A DNA stretch of 64,000 nucleotides from Halomonas binhaiensis (GCF_008329985.2 NZ_CP038437.2:2914001-2978000), one strand, 5' to 3'. Counted from the first letter of the stretch, positions 34,248 through 43,025 are shown. Numbers and translations are program-made. Notes: generated by a model from the letters alone, not told the origin.

Positions 34248-36318
34248 ACCAAAGCGCTACGGCCAGGTTCATTTTCGGCGCGAGGGGGAGATAGCCGTGA
34301 TCACCATCGACAATCCCCCCGTCAACAGCAGTACGGATGCGGTACGCAAGGGAATCCTGTCCGCCCTGGCGAGCATCGATGCTGAGCAGGTTCACGCAGT
34401 CGTCCTGACCGGAGCCGGCCGGCACCTGATGGCCGGTGCCGATCTGCGCGAACTCGAGAACCAACCGACGGAGCCTACCCTGCCCCAGGTTACGGCAGCC
34501 CTGGAAGCCTGTCCGGTGCCGGTTATCGCTGCCATCAAGGGTCACACCCTCGGCGGGGGCCTGGAGTTGGCTCTAGCCTGTGATGCAAGGCTGGCAACGA
34601 CCGATGCGGTCCTTGGCATGCCGGAGGTCAGCGTCGGCATCATCCCGGGAGCCGGAGGTACCCAGCGTCTGCCGCGCGCGGTCGGCCTGTCAGCCGCGAT
34701 CGACATGATCGTCACAGGCAAGCCGATCAACGCCTCTCGCGCCCTGGACCTGGGGCTGGTCGACCAGTTACTGGCCAGCACCGACGCGGACGCCCAATAC
34801 GCCGAAATCCTGGCTTTCGCCCGAGATTACCAAGCGGGTAAACAGCCATTGAGCGCACAAACGCCCGACCCCAGCGACAGCGCCGCACTGGAGGAACAAG
34901 CACAGCAGCTGGTTACCCGCGCCCGTGGCTTGCCGGCTGCAACCGTGGCGGCCGAGGTTGTTCTCAATGCGGCAAGACTGAGCTTCACCGACGGAGTCGC
35001 CCAAGAGCGCGCACAATTTCTTGCCCTGCGTGGCAGCGAACCGGCGCAGGCATTGCGCTACCTGTTCTTCACCGAACGCGCCAAACCCTTCGTGCCGCAG
35101 CAGCCGGTGCAGCCTCGTGCACTTGAGCGCATCGCGGTGATTGGTGCCGGCACCATGGGCAGCGGCATTGCCCTCTGTGCTCTGAACGCTGGCTACCATG
35201 TCGACCTGATTGAATTGAATTCGGCCGCACTCGACGCCGGCATCCATCGCATCATGAGCGAACTGGAAGGTGATGTCAGCCGACAGCGTTTGAGCGCCGA
35301 GCAACGCGAGGCTCACTTGGCTCGCCTGGCACCGAGCGAGGATATTCAGGTCGCCGCTCATGCGGACCTGGTGATCGAAGCAATCATAGAAGATCTCAGC
35401 GCCAAGCAGTCGCTGTTCAACACTCTGGCCGGGATCGTGCGTAAGGACACCCTGCTGGCAACCAACACATCCTATCTCGATATTGACGTGATCACGGCCG
35501 ATATCCCGTACCCGGAACGTGTACTTGGCCTGCACTTCTTCAGCCCCGCCCATCGCATGTCACTGCTGGAGATTGTACGCGGAGCGTCGACCCATGACGA
35601 AGTGCTATGCACGGCAATGGCCTTCGCCAGCAGGCTGAAGAAGAAGGCGATCATCGTCGCCAACGCCTGGGGCTTTGTCGGCAACCGACTCTATGCCGCC
35701 TACCGGCGTCAGTGCGAGTTCATGCTCGAAGAAGGCGCCAGTCCAGAAAAGATCGACACCGCGATCGAGGCCTACGGCTTCGCCATGGGGCCATTCAAGG
35801 TGGCCGACATGTCGGGGCTGGATATTGCTTGGAAGATGCGCCAGCAGACCGCCGATAGCCGTCACCTGCGGCGCTATGTCGGCATTCCGGACCTGATCTG
35901 TGAAGCCGGACGGCTCGGGCGCAAGACCGGCAAGGGCTACTACCGCTACGACAAGAGTCAGCTACAGTCCGACCCGGACGTTGCCGAGATCATCGCCGTC
36001 TACCGCGCGGACAAGGGCATCGTGCCCAAGACATTCAGTGTCGAAGACATACAGCAGCGCGCCGTACTGGCACTGATCAACGAAGCCCTGCTGCTGCTCG
36101 GCGAAGGCGTCTGCCAGCGTCCCGAAGATATCGATATCGCCCTGGCGCATGGCTACGGCTTTCCACGCTGGCGCGGCGGTCCGATCTTCATTGCCCGCCG
36201 GATGCAACTGAACCAACTCAATGCAGCCCTCGATCGGTTCGTCGCTGTCAGTGGCAAAGGCCAGGAACGGGGTGACGCCACCCTGATAGCCCTTGATGCC
36301 AATAGGATTCAGCAGTGA
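34240..36318 (+). CDS. bifunctional enoyl-CoA hydratase / 3-hydroxyacyl-CoA dehydrogenase (FadJ/FadB-like)
   Basis: This 692-residue fusion has an N-terminal crotonase domain (IDNPPVNSSTDAVRKG, LTGAGRHLMAGADLREL, GGGLELALACDARLA) followed by a 3-hydroxyacyl-CoA dehydrogenase domain. The latter begins at IAVIGAGTMGSGIALCALNAG (~300) and includes the LGLHFFSPAH and NRLYAAYRRQ blocks. It hydrates enoyl-CoA and oxidises the 3-hydroxyacyl-CoA with NAD+. The start at 34240 overlaps the synthetase by 8 bases and has GAGGGAG upstream. It is slightly shorter than FadJ. Confidence 0.93.
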   Translation: MAEPKRYGQVHFRREGEIAVITIDNPPVNSSTDAVRKGILSALASIDAEQVHAVVLTGAGRHLMAGADLRELENQPTEPTLPQVTAALEACPVPVIAAIKGHTLGGGLELALACDARLATTDAVLGMPEVSVGIIPGAGGTQRLPRAVGLSAAIDMIVTGKPINASRALDLGLVDQLLASTDADAQYAEILAFARDYQAGKQPLSAQTPDPSDSAALEEQAQQLVTRARGLPAATVAAEVVLNAARLSFTDGVAQERAQFLALRGSEPAQALRYLFFTERAKPFVPQQPVQPRALERIAVIGAGTMGSGIALCALNAGYHVDLIELNSAALDAGIHRIMSELEGDVSRQRLSAEQREAHLARLAPSEDIQVAAHADLVIEAIIEDLSAKQSLFNTLAGIVRKDTLLATNTSYLDIDVITADIPYPERVLGLHFFSPAHRMSLLEIVRGASTHDEVLCTAMAFASRLKKKAIIVANAWGFVGNRLYAAYRRQCEFMLEEGASPEKIDTAIEAYGFAMGPFKVADMSGLDIAWKMRQQTADSRHLRRYVGIPDLICEAGRLGRKTGKGYYRYDKSQLQSDPDVAEIIAVYRADKGIVPKTFSVEDIQQRAVLALINEALLLLGEGVCQRPEDIDIALAHGYGFPRWRGGPIFIARRMQLNQLNAALDRFVAVSGKGQERGDATLIALDANRIQQ

Positions 36319-36383
36319 ATGGATGACAGACGCTTACGAGCGCTTCACAGGAAAAGTCGGCGTACTGAAGGGAGTTGCAATGG

Positions 36384-36917
36384 ATGGCGACAGAGACCAC
36401 CGACAACGCCTCTGCCATCAATGACGCAGCCGGCGTCAAGCAGTTCTTCACTGGCCAGCCGACTCGTAAACCTATTGGTCAGCCGGCTTCTCTGACTCTC
36501 CGGTATGAGTACAGGACCATGCGCCACTATTTCGAAGCATCGATCAAGCCGCGCTTCAGCGAAACCGATATGCGCGGCCATATCAATAACACCGTGATTC
36601 CCGTCTGGCTGGCGGATGGTCGGGCGGCACTGTTCCGCGAGGAACTCGGATCCCGGATACCGACCATGGTCGTCAACCTGAACGTCAATTTCAGCCGCGA
36701 ACTCCACTGGGGAGCCCTGGTGATGGCACGGACGAACGTGGAAAGGATCGGCAACAGCTCCATCCGCTTCGCCCAGGAACTCTGGCAAAACGAGCATCGG
36801 TGCGTGCAGGCGTGTACCACCGTCGTGACCCTGGACATGGAGACTCGCAGGCCAATACGCGTACCTGACCGCGAAAGAACCCTCCTGGAGCCTTATCTGC
36901 TAAAGGATGCTGGCTAA
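36384..36917 (+). CDS. acyl-CoA thioesterase family protein (hotdog fold)
   Basis: This 177-residue protein has a hotdog-fold domain in its C-terminal ~130 residues (SIKPRFSETDMRGHINNTVIP, the D-x-x-G-H-x-N active region). Its ~45-residue N-terminal part has no similarity and may reflect a wrong start. ATG 36384 has GGAG nine bases upstream. ATG 36519 would start right at the domain with AGGA three bases away. It would release free acid or control CoA-ester levels in the operon; about 65 bases separate it from the FadJ-like gene. Confidence 0.78.
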   Translation: MATETTDNASAINDAAGVKQFFTGQPTRKPIGQPASLTLRYEYRTMRHYFEASIKPRFSETDMRGHINNTVIPVWLADGRAALFREELGSRIPTMVVNLNVNFSRELHWGALVMARTNVERIGNSSIRFAQELWQNEHRCVQACTTVVTLDMETRRPIRVPDRERTLLEPYLLKDAG

Positions 36918-37024
36918 TGGTCTCTCATTATCCATGTACTTGACTTCGTAACCTTGTAGCATTCTGGAAAAGAAAAAATACAGCAATAAGATATATGTCC
37001 AGACATGACATGTACCCCAAAATC

Positions 37025-37052
37025 AAAAGGGCAATGCCTTTCGGCATTGCCC
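37025..37052 (-). terminator. rho-independent terminator of the double-glycine peptide gene
   Basis: On the minus strand a 10-bp stem GGGCAATGCC/GGCATTGCCC with a 4-base loop is followed by TTTTG. It is 42 bases past the peptide stop. Confidence 0.82.
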
Positions 37053-37094
37053 AGAACTACACCAAGCCTTCTGGCCTATGATATAGGCTCTGAC

Positions 37095-37346
37095 TTATGA
37101 GAGCAGATCACCTGTAACACCACCGGTGAGACCGCCCAGGCTGCCCAGCAGGCTGTTCAGTGAGCCCAGGATAAGAGCAGGAGTCAGCGCAATCCCGGTG
37201 TAGGCGCTTGCGATCAGGCTACCAGCGCCACCACCAAGAAGGGCGCCGCCTTCCATGAAGTCGTTATACGCATCGTCGAAACTGATGCCGCCAGCAACAA
37301 CGTCGATTTCATCGTTGCTCAGAACGCGGAGAGTAGAATCAGACAT
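37095..37346 (-). CDS. double-glycine-leader peptide (microcin/bacteriocin-like precursor)
   Basis: This 83-residue protein starts with a typical double-glycine leader (LRVLSNDEIDVVAGG, residues 6-20). The expected mature part is 63 residues, glycine-rich and hydrophobic (YTGIALTPALILGSLNSLLG, then LGGLTGGVTGDLL). It resembles class II microcins or two-peptide bacteriocins, whose GG leaders are removed by a C39-peptidase ABC exporter. GGAGG lies four bases upstream. No exporter, C39 peptidase or immunity gene is in the window, so it is an orphan. It has its own terminator. Confidence 0.72.
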   Translation of the reverse strand: MSDSTLRVLSNDEIDVVAGGISFDDAYNDFMEGGALLGGGAGSLIASAYTGIALTPALILGSLNSLLGSLGGLTGGVTGDLLS

Positions 37347-37372
37347 AATGCCTCCAGAAATATTGAATGTGT

Positions 37373-37471
37373 TCAGACAGCCGCTTCAATATCCTCATGC
37401 AGATCAATAACGTCAAACTCGAATTGTTTTTTTAAGGCACGATATTTTCCATGATGTAACGGAGAAATCAT
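37373..37471 (-). CDS. very small ORF preceding the double-glycine peptide gene
   Basis: A 32-codon frame starts with ATG at 37471 and ends 26 bases before the peptide's ATG. Its product is charged, with a sensible composition (KYRALKKQFEFDVIDLHEDI near the end). The start codon has no good ribosome-binding site. It could be an unrelated leader, an immunity peptide, or chance. Confidence 0.25.
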   Translation of the reverse strand: MISPLHHGKYRALKKQFEFDVIDLHEDIEAAV

Positions 37472-37685
37472 CCCTGATACATAACAAGAAAACTGTCATA
37501 TAAATTTACCAACAGCCAAGAACATGAAGCCTCTTTACGAGAAACTTCACCGTACAGGCATATTCAGGCAATGGATCGGCTGCCGATATCCTGACTTTTG
37601 CCCTGCCAGGGCCACCAGCCAGCCCCCGGCAGCCTGTTTTGCCTTCTTCCACCCTGGGACGGAATCCCTCAAGACGACTTCCCTG
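37472..37685. other. gene-free stretch upstream of peptide operon
   Basis: AT-rich up to about 37520, as expected for the peptide promoter. The rest (37530-37685) is ordinary-looking sequence without a supported ORF. Confidence 0.4.
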
Positions 37686-38243
37686 TCATTCTTCCTCGAG
37701 GTTTATCGCACGTATTCTCCAGCGGCGTTCATCATCGGAGCAGCCCGGCACATCATTGCAACGTGCCAGCTCCATAGTGCCTGCTCGCGAGAATGATTCC
37801 CCTCGGCGCGAGCCTGAAACCTGAATCGGGACCTCGGCATAAAGCGTTCCGGCGGCCCCTTCCGTGTGGGCATCTCCCATCGTTTTTCCGTCGAAGGATT
37901 GGTAGGCCAGCATGGAGCGTTCAAAGAGATCACTACCGCCCTCACCGGTCGGTGTATTTGGAGCCCACATCACATAAGCCTGTTCAAACTCCCCCGCTGC
38001 CAACAAATCGAAATAACGCTGGCTGGTCAACACGGGGTCGCCCGAAACGTTATCCATATCCTTCGTCTCGGCTCCGGTCTCAGCCTTTCCTTGTTGCTGC
38101 TCCTGTTGTTGTTCCTGCTCCTGTTGTTGTTCCTGCTCCTGGGCCTCACTTGTCTCCACTCCTGGAGTGCAGGCAGCAAGAACGCAGAGCAACAGGGCCG
38201 AGAGCGAGACCACCTTGGCGCTTTGGCGCATGTTGAGATGCAT
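37686..38243 (-). CDS. putative lipoprotein with Gln/Glu-rich linker
   Basis: This 185-residue protein has a lipoprotein signal (VSLSALLLCVLAAC, Cys25 acylated). It continues into a ~25-residue Gln/Glu-rich spacer and a globular C-terminal domain (VLTSQRYFDLLAAGEFEQAY..., CNDVPGCSDDERRWRI) resembling NTF2-like or DUF-type small lipoproteins. AAGGTGA precedes the ATG at 38243. Two cysteines near the C-terminus may form a disulfide. Function unknown; likely an outer-membrane or periplasmic-face lipoprotein. Confidence 0.78.
   Translation of the reverse strand: MHLNMRQSAKVVSLSALLLCVLAACTPGVETSEAQEQEQQQEQEQQQEQQQGKAETGAETKDMDNVSGDPVLTSQRYFDLLAAGEFEQAYVMWAPNTPTGEGGSDLFERSMLAYQSFDGKTMGDAHTEGAAGTLYAEVPIQVSGSRRGESFSRAGTMELARCNDVPGCSDDERRWRIRAINLEEE
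38101..38136. repeat. 18-bp tandem duplication encoding the Gln/Glu linker
   Basis: TCCTGTTGTTGTTCCTGC appears twice in a row, with degenerate flanks. It keeps the reading frame of the lipoprotein. Confidence 0.85.
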
Positions 38244-38393
38244 GATCGTCACCTTTTGCTGAGGGATAACAAATGGGCTCAGCATAGTGCATGACATGTC
38301 CATAAAAACACTAGATATGTGTCGATCTGCCAATCAGGCATCACATTTCAATGAAGCAAAAGTACTGGTCAATGAGGCCAGACACAGGATCCA

Positions 38394-38504
38394 TCATCTG
38401 ACGTATCTGGCAATGGCATCAAAAGCCTTGCTCTGGCATAGCGCCTGCAGATACCAGAACTCGAGCACATCCGGAGCATCGTGAAGTGTTGTTGCAGTAG
38501 ACAT
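38394..38504 (-). CDS. small ORF (36 residues), unknown
   Basis: ATG at 38504 with GAGGA 8-12 bases upstream, then 36 codons that look protein-like (DAPDVLEFWYLQALCQSKAF). The frame ends at a TGA at 38394. It is not a family I recognise. It may be a genuine small protein or the start of a broken gene, since no continuation is obvious in other frames. Confidence 0.4.
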   Translation of the reverse strand: MSTATTLHDAPDVLEFWYLQALCQSKAFDAIARYVR

Positions 38505-38699
38505 GGCTACATTCCTCTTTCCAGTAGATGTCACAACCATAGGGCATTTTGTTGCGACGCAGCATATAGAGTGTCACGTGTCAGAAAAAGTTCATGATCC
38601 GAGCACGCAAGACGCTATCGGAAACAGACAGGTGCCTGTGGCAGAACAGTGTATTGAGTAGCGACGTCATGTCTGGATGTCAGGAATAACGGGCATTGA

Positions 38700-39479
38700 T
38701 TAGCCCATCAGTGGCGCATATTGTCCCGGAGTCACGCCGAACATATGCCGGAACAAGGCAATGAAGGCGCTGGCGTTGTCATAACCAAGGTCCAGTGCGA
38801 TTGCTGTCACCGATCTGCCCGAGGCCAGCAACTCTAGGGCTCTCAACATGCGAACGCGTTGCCGCCATTCGGTAAAGCTGAAACCCGTTTCGGCCACGAA
38901 ACGGCGCGACAGTGTACGTGGTGCAATGTTTGCCCAGGTTGCCCACTCTTCCAGTCGCCTCCTGTCACCTGGTTGGTCCGACAGTGCACGGGCTATCTTC
39001 AACAGGCGCGGGTCCTGTGGCATCGGCAGGCCCAGTGCCACCTGGGGCAGAATACGAATTTCGTCCAGAATCACACCTGCCAGGCGTGTCTGCGCCTCAT
39101 CCAGGCTCCCCTCACCCCATGATGAAGCCCGTGTCACCGCTTCGCGCAACAGGCCAGAAACAGCCAGTGTGCACGGTTGGCAGGGCAAGTCTGTGCAGAG
39201 GGTTTCCGTGACATACACACTCCAACCTGCGAATGGCCCGTGAGAACGTAGCCCATGAACGACGTTGGGCGGTATCCATACGGCATGGGTCGCCGGGACA
39301 ACCCAACAGCTATTGCCCGTATCAACCGACAGCAACCCATGGGTGGCTCCCAGCAATTGTCCACGTGTGTGGTGATGACGCTGAGTCACACGTGCCCCAT
39401 TGGACAACCGCGATGCTGCAATCAACGGTGGGCCATCATCTGAGGAAGCTTGCTCAAGGGAAATCAGTGGACTCGTCAT
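38700..39479 (-). CDS. AraC family transcriptional regulator (cupin sensor)
   Basis: This 259-residue protein has an N-terminal cupin-like sensor (HHTRGQLLGATHGLLSVDTG, IPPNVVHGLRSHG) and a C-terminal AraC double helix-turn-helix (LEEWATWANIAPRTLSRRF..., SVTAIALDLGYDNASAFIALFRHMFGVTPGQY). It is divergent from the small gene at 39585, with a ~105-base shared promoter region. Confidence 0.9.
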   Translation of the reverse strand: MTSPLISLEQASSDDGPPLIAASRLSNGARVTQRHHHTRGQLLGATHGLLSVDTGNSCWVVPATHAVWIPPNVVHGLRSHGPFAGWSVYVTETLCTDLPCQPCTLAVSGLLREAVTRASSWGEGSLDEAQTRLAGVILDEIRILPQVALGLPMPQDPRLLKIARALSDQPGDRRRLEEWATWANIAPRTLSRRFVAETGFSFTEWRQRVRMLRALELLASGRSVTAIALDLGYDNASAFIALFRHMFGVTPGQYAPLMG

Positions 39480-39584
39480 TGTGGCATCAAATAGGTATTG
39501 AATGTCCTTTATAGCGTACTCAGACCATTTTGGTATGCCTACAATGATGTCCTGAATACGTCACAGGCATTACAGGAGATGAAT

Positions 39585-39842
39585 ATGCAGGCTGAAGACA
39601 TGTTACCTGATGGCCAGAACCAGGTTGAACGCGATGGTGTTGTCATTCGCAAAGGTACTGTCGGTGCCTTTCTGGTCAATGCCAGATTATGGTGTGATCC
39701 AACGACTAGTGCTCAGCAAAGGCAAAAGGCTGAGCATGACATCGTCAATGCCTTGCCTGCACTGCAGGCCCTGGGATTATTCGATGTTCTTGCCATTCGG
39801 GATGACGCATTAAGGAAGCTGGTCGAGGCGGCTGAGAAATGA
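39585..39842 (+). CDS. small conserved-looking protein, unknown
   Basis: This 85-residue protein (GQNQVERDGVVIRKGTVGAF near the start) is divergent from the AraC regulator. The ATG at 39585 is chosen because CAGGAG lies six bases upstream; the frame is open further upstream. It is soluble, with no signal or membrane segment. It may be the target of the AraC regulator. I do not recognise the family. Confidence 0.65.
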   Translation: MQAEDMLPDGQNQVERDGVVIRKGTVGAFLVNARLWCDPTTSAQQRQKAEHDIVNALPALQALGLFDVLAIRDDALRKLVEAAEK

Positions 39843-39858
39843 ATCCGGCATTCGCAGC

Positions 39859-39889
39859 TTCTATATGCGGTAATACGCGGTGAAGTTTG
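39859..39889. repeat. 31-bp direct repeat, left copy
   Basis: Begins TTCTATATGCGGTAATACGC and differs in two bases from a second copy at 44578-44608. Weaker similarity continues another ~50 bases (GATGGCCGGGAATAGTTT here, GATAGGCGGGAATGTTT there). Confidence 0.85.
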
Positions 39890-40120
39890 GACGAGGGACC
39901 CGCAGGGAAGCGGGGTTGGCGTGATGGCCGGGAATAGTTTCAGCGATGGCATTCATACGGTCTTCATGACCAGAAAATGGCCACTTGTCAGCTTGGGCGG
40001 ATGCAGGTTATGAGTATTTCCCCAAGAGCACTTCTGCAGCCGTATCCTCATTTAAAAAGTAACCCTCTAGAAGCACATGGCATGAACGACTAGAGAGTTA
40101 CAACCTAAAACCAAGAATTT

Positions 40121-40900
40121 CTATATCACATACTTATATCCTAGAGACCCCATCAGTAGCAGCATCGAGACCGATAACGTACTGCTAACCATCCGAGGGC
40201 CGTATTTAAGTGCCGAGCTGCTACCAAGATGGTTACCTGCCAAGTTTGCCAGCACTAACGGTATTGCCAAGAGATAGAGCACCTTCCCCGCGAACATGAA
40301 CGCTACCAATGCCCCAATATTAGAAGAGAAATTGAATAGCTTCGAGTTAGCAGATGCCGATATCAAATCGAAACGCAGAATGAAATGTAAAGCCAGTATC
40401 AGGAAACTTCCCGTGCCGGGGCCAAAGAAACCATCATAGAAGCCAATCAGAAAGACCGTAACCGGAACGCCCACGTACAACTTGAATGGGGAGAAGTGCT
40501 GCATCCCTTCGTGATGGTCCTTCTTCGGCATGAAAGATAGAATGATGCCGACTGGCAACAGGGCCAGGATAATCTTCCCCACCGTATCTGGATCAAAAAA
40601 GAGGATCGTTTCAGCCCCTACATAGGCACCGACCAAACCAGCCGGAATACCAGTAGCGACCGCCTTCCAGATTACCTTACGATTCTTCATGAAATTTCGG
40701 ATTGCAGCGAGCGTCCCCAAGGTACTGACTATTTTCTCCTGACCCAGTGCTACCTGTGGAGGCAATCCAGCGAGGATAAAGGAAGGCACCAAGATCAACC
40801 CACCTCCACCAGCTACGCTATCGATAAACCCTGCGGCAAAAGCTGCCAGCATCAAGGCTGCCACCAGCCCTACTGAGAGATCCAGGTTGAGAAACTCCAT
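40121..40900 (-). CDS. TauE/SafE family sulfite/organosulfur exporter
   Basis: This 259-residue protein, with seven or eight membrane helices, has the TauE/SafE pattern: AFAAGFIDSVAGGGGLILVPSFILAGLPPQVALG at the N-terminus and the second-half GFYDGFFGPGTGSFLILAL. Members export sulfite, sulfoacetate or other small anions. Its position 18 bases after a dehydrogenase gene and behind a dioxygenase suggests it exports (or imports) a compound of the same pathway. Sequence is more AT-rich than the surrounding regions. Confidence 0.9.
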   Translation of the reverse strand: MEFLNLDLSVGLVAALMLAAFAAGFIDSVAGGGGLILVPSFILAGLPPQVALGQEKIVSTLGTLAAIRNFMKNRKVIWKAVATGIPAGLVGAYVGAETILFFDPDTVGKIILALLPVGIILSFMPKKDHHEGMQHFSPFKLYVGVPVTVFLIGFYDGFFGPGTGSFLILALHFILRFDLISASANSKLFNFSSNIGALVAFMFAGKVLYLLAIPLVLANLAGNHLGSSSALKYGPRMVSSTLSVSMLLLMGSLGYKYVI

Positions 40901-40918
40901 TTTCTTTCTTCTCCTTAT

Positions 40919-41812
40919 TTAAGCCAGCGCTTTCTCACCATCTCTTTTCAAGGCCCTTACGAGTACCGATGTATCCATACGCCCCAACCCTTCTCGCTGC
41001 AGCAGTTGGTAACGCTGGTCCACGGCTTCTGTCATTGGCAAGCGAACACCATAGGTGGCAGCTTCGTCCATGCAGATCCCCAGATCCTTGCGCATCCAGT
41101 CGATAGCAAATCCAAAGTCAAATTCATCCTTGGCCATGGTTTCCAAACGGTTCACCATCTGCCAGGAACCAGCCGCTCCGTGCTGCAGGGTATCAACGAC
41201 TTTTTCAATGGGTAGCCCCGCTTTTTCTGCCAGTAACAAGGCCTCACTCAAACCTTGCAACACCCCGGCAATACAAATCTGGTTTACCATTTTGCAGCGC
41301 TGCCCTTGTCCGCTTTCCCCCATCAGCTGTACCTGACGTGAGTAGCTCCGCATCACTGCCTCAACGTTACGGAATGCCGATTCATCTCCTCCACACATGA
41401 CGGTCAGACAGCCGTTCTCCGCACCAGCCTGCCCTCCGGACACTGGAGCATCAATAAATGAACAGCCATTCTTTTCACAGGCATTTGCTAGCTCGATCGA
41501 CAGATGCGCAGAGGTTGTCGTGTGGTCTACAAGCACGCCACTAGGCTTCATGCCTGCGAGCACTCCGTCATCGCCATAGATCACGCTACGCACATCGTCA
41601 TCATTACCGACACACACAAAAACGATGTCGGCATTGCTGGCGGCTTCTCGTGGTGTCGATACCGCTTGACCTTGGAACTCGGAAGCCCAGGAGTCTGCTC
41701 TCGCACGTGTCCGGTTATACACAGTGGTTGGATATCCGTTACGAGCCAAATGACCCGCCATTGGATAACCCATGACTCCCAGACCAACGAAGGCTACTTT
41801 CAAGGCGCTCAT
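40919..41812 (-). CDS. beta-hydroxyacid dehydrogenase (HIBADH/GlxR/YihU-like)
   Basis: This 297-residue NAD(P)-dependent enzyme has the Rossmann motif VGLGVMGYPMAGHL at 9-22. The family DAPVSGGQAGAENG follows at 121-134, and the catalytic Lys174 and Asn177 lie in GQRCKMVNQ. The family includes 3-hydroxyisobutyrate, tartronate-semialdehyde and sulfolactaldehyde reductases. It lies between the dioxygenase and the exporter in an apparent operon. The substrate is not predictable; a hydroxylated or aldehyde product of the dioxygenase is likely. Confidence 0.92.
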   Translation of the reverse strand: MSALKVAFVGLGVMGYPMAGHLARNGYPTTVYNRTRARADSWASEFQGQAVSTPREAASNADIVFVCVGNDDDVRSVIYGDDGVLAGMKPSGVLVDHTTTSAHLSIELANACEKNGCSFIDAPVSGGQAGAENGCLTVMCGGDESAFRNVEAVMRSYSRQVQLMGESGQGQRCKMVNQICIAGVLQGLSEALLLAEKAGLPIEKVVDTLQHGAAGSWQMVNRLETMAKDEFDFGFAIDWMRKDLGICMDEAATYGVRLPMTEAVDQRYQLLQREGLGRMDTSVLVRALKRDGEKALA

Positions 41813-41831
41813 AAACTTTCCCCTACTTTGA

Positions 41832-42860
41832 TTAATCCAAACCGATGTGGCTCTTTTCTTTTGATACAGATTTCAGCCTTGCCCATGACTGCATCCCAAA
41901 TAACCGAATAAGCCATCGATCGGCCCCATCATCTCTTGGCTGATAGCCTTCGCGACGATGCAAAGTACGTTGGTTACGGATGATTAGCAGGTCACCAGGA
42001 AGAAATACCGTGGCTATCTGATTTTCAACACGTTCCAAAGCCGCTTCGAACATAAGCAAGGCAGCAGCAGCTCGAGAAGTGAGAGGAGCAGTGTTTTCTT
42101 TGTCGTATCGACAAAAAGCCACTCCGGCGTCACAAAAAACCAATAGAGGAAGACAAGTCTTTTTGCCCTCAGCAAAAGAGTCCGGGCGCGAGATCAGGAA
42201 TTCGCTCTCACAAAGATGTGAGATCACATTGGCATTCAGGTCGCCCAATACCTTGTCCAATAGAGCAATGGATGACCGAACCTTGAGGTCACTTCGCATA
42301 GCAAGGAGAGATAGAAACTCAGGACAAGCAGAGCAGTCACCTAGAGGCTCTGGTGTTAGAGGTAAGTCAGGATTATCGACATGGAATCCAAAGGTGAGCT
42401 TCGAGCCATGAGAAGACCTCTGCCCCCTCCCCCCAGAAGCAGGCACTACATGGCGAAACAGCTGGCCACCATTTTCATTCTGATAAGCGACAGGGCGAAG
42501 GCCTGCTAGATGATACAAGCCGATATGAATTGCATTAGCCAATGGAGAGCTTTCAGGAGATTCATATCCTTTATAAGGCGTTGGAGGCAAGTGGTGGTCT
42601 ATCGGTAACCCCCGAATCACCAGTGCACTCTGCTGAGCGTTCTTCCCGAAGGACCGGATTGTGCCAACCACATCAGGCGATAGTGCATACGCCAGTTGAG
42701 CCCCTAACCACTCAGAAGCATCCAACCATTCCCTATCATTCTGCAGAGCCAGCTGGCTGAAGTGCTCTCTTATCACTGCTGAGGATTGATAAGAGATGTG
42801 ACACTCACTAACAGGCAAGTCCTCCCCTGCAAACTCCTTATGCATCTGCAACATACCCAT
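41832..42860 (-). CDS. Fe(II)/2-oxoglutarate dioxygenase, clavaminate-synthase-like
   Basis: This 342-residue protein keeps the iron-binding triad of the family: His160 and Asp162 in the HVDNPDLP motif and His301 in LHRREGY. Arg315 in DRWLIRLFG fits the 2-oxoglutarate salt bridge. The layout and the TDRWLQR-like end resemble clavaminate synthase and asparagine/arginine beta-hydroxylases more than TauD. Such enzymes hydroxylate free amino acids or related substrates. AAGGGA precedes the ATG. It is the first gene of the leftward operon and shares a divergent promoter region with the MocR gene. Confidence 0.83.
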   Translation of the reverse strand: MGMLQMHKEFAGEDLPVSECHISYQSSAVIREHFSQLALQNDREWLDASEWLGAQLAYALSPDVVGTIRSFGKNAQQSALVIRGLPIDHHLPPTPYKGYESPESSPLANAIHIGLYHLAGLRPVAYQNENGGQLFRHVVPASGGRGQRSSHGSKLTFGFHVDNPDLPLTPEPLGDCSACPEFLSLLAMRSDLKVRSSIALLDKVLGDLNANVISHLCESEFLISRPDSFAEGKKTCLPLLVFCDAGVAFCRYDKENTAPLTSRAAAALLMFEAALERVENQIATVFLPGDLLIIRNQRTLHRREGYQPRDDGADRWLIRLFGMQSWARLKSVSKEKSHIGLD

Positions 42861-42942
42861 GGCATTCCCTTGCGTGTCTAGTGCTGAATCGTTATAGAGC
42901 GCAATAGGCTAATGTATAAATGATATATGTTAATTTTCAAAA

Positions 42943-42954
42943 TGACAAATGTCA
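42943..42954. promoter_or_regulatory. candidate operator in the divergent dioxygenase-mocR region
   Basis: TGACAAATGTCA is a 12-bp inverted repeat in the 165-base AT-rich divergent region (42861-43025). The region also has TATAAATGATATAT, a likely promoter, to its left. Assignment to the MocR regulator is a guess. Confidence 0.35.
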
Positions 42955-43025
42955 CTAGACTTTAGTATCACATAGTCATTCTCTACTCGCAGGCCACATG
43001 GAGCTAAGCGGTAGGTTCAGGTAGA

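Noticed and set aside
38287-38484. 65-codon plus-strand frame after the lipoprotein promoter
   Set aside because: No ribosome-binding site and no protein-like pattern; the opposite strand carries a better small ORF.
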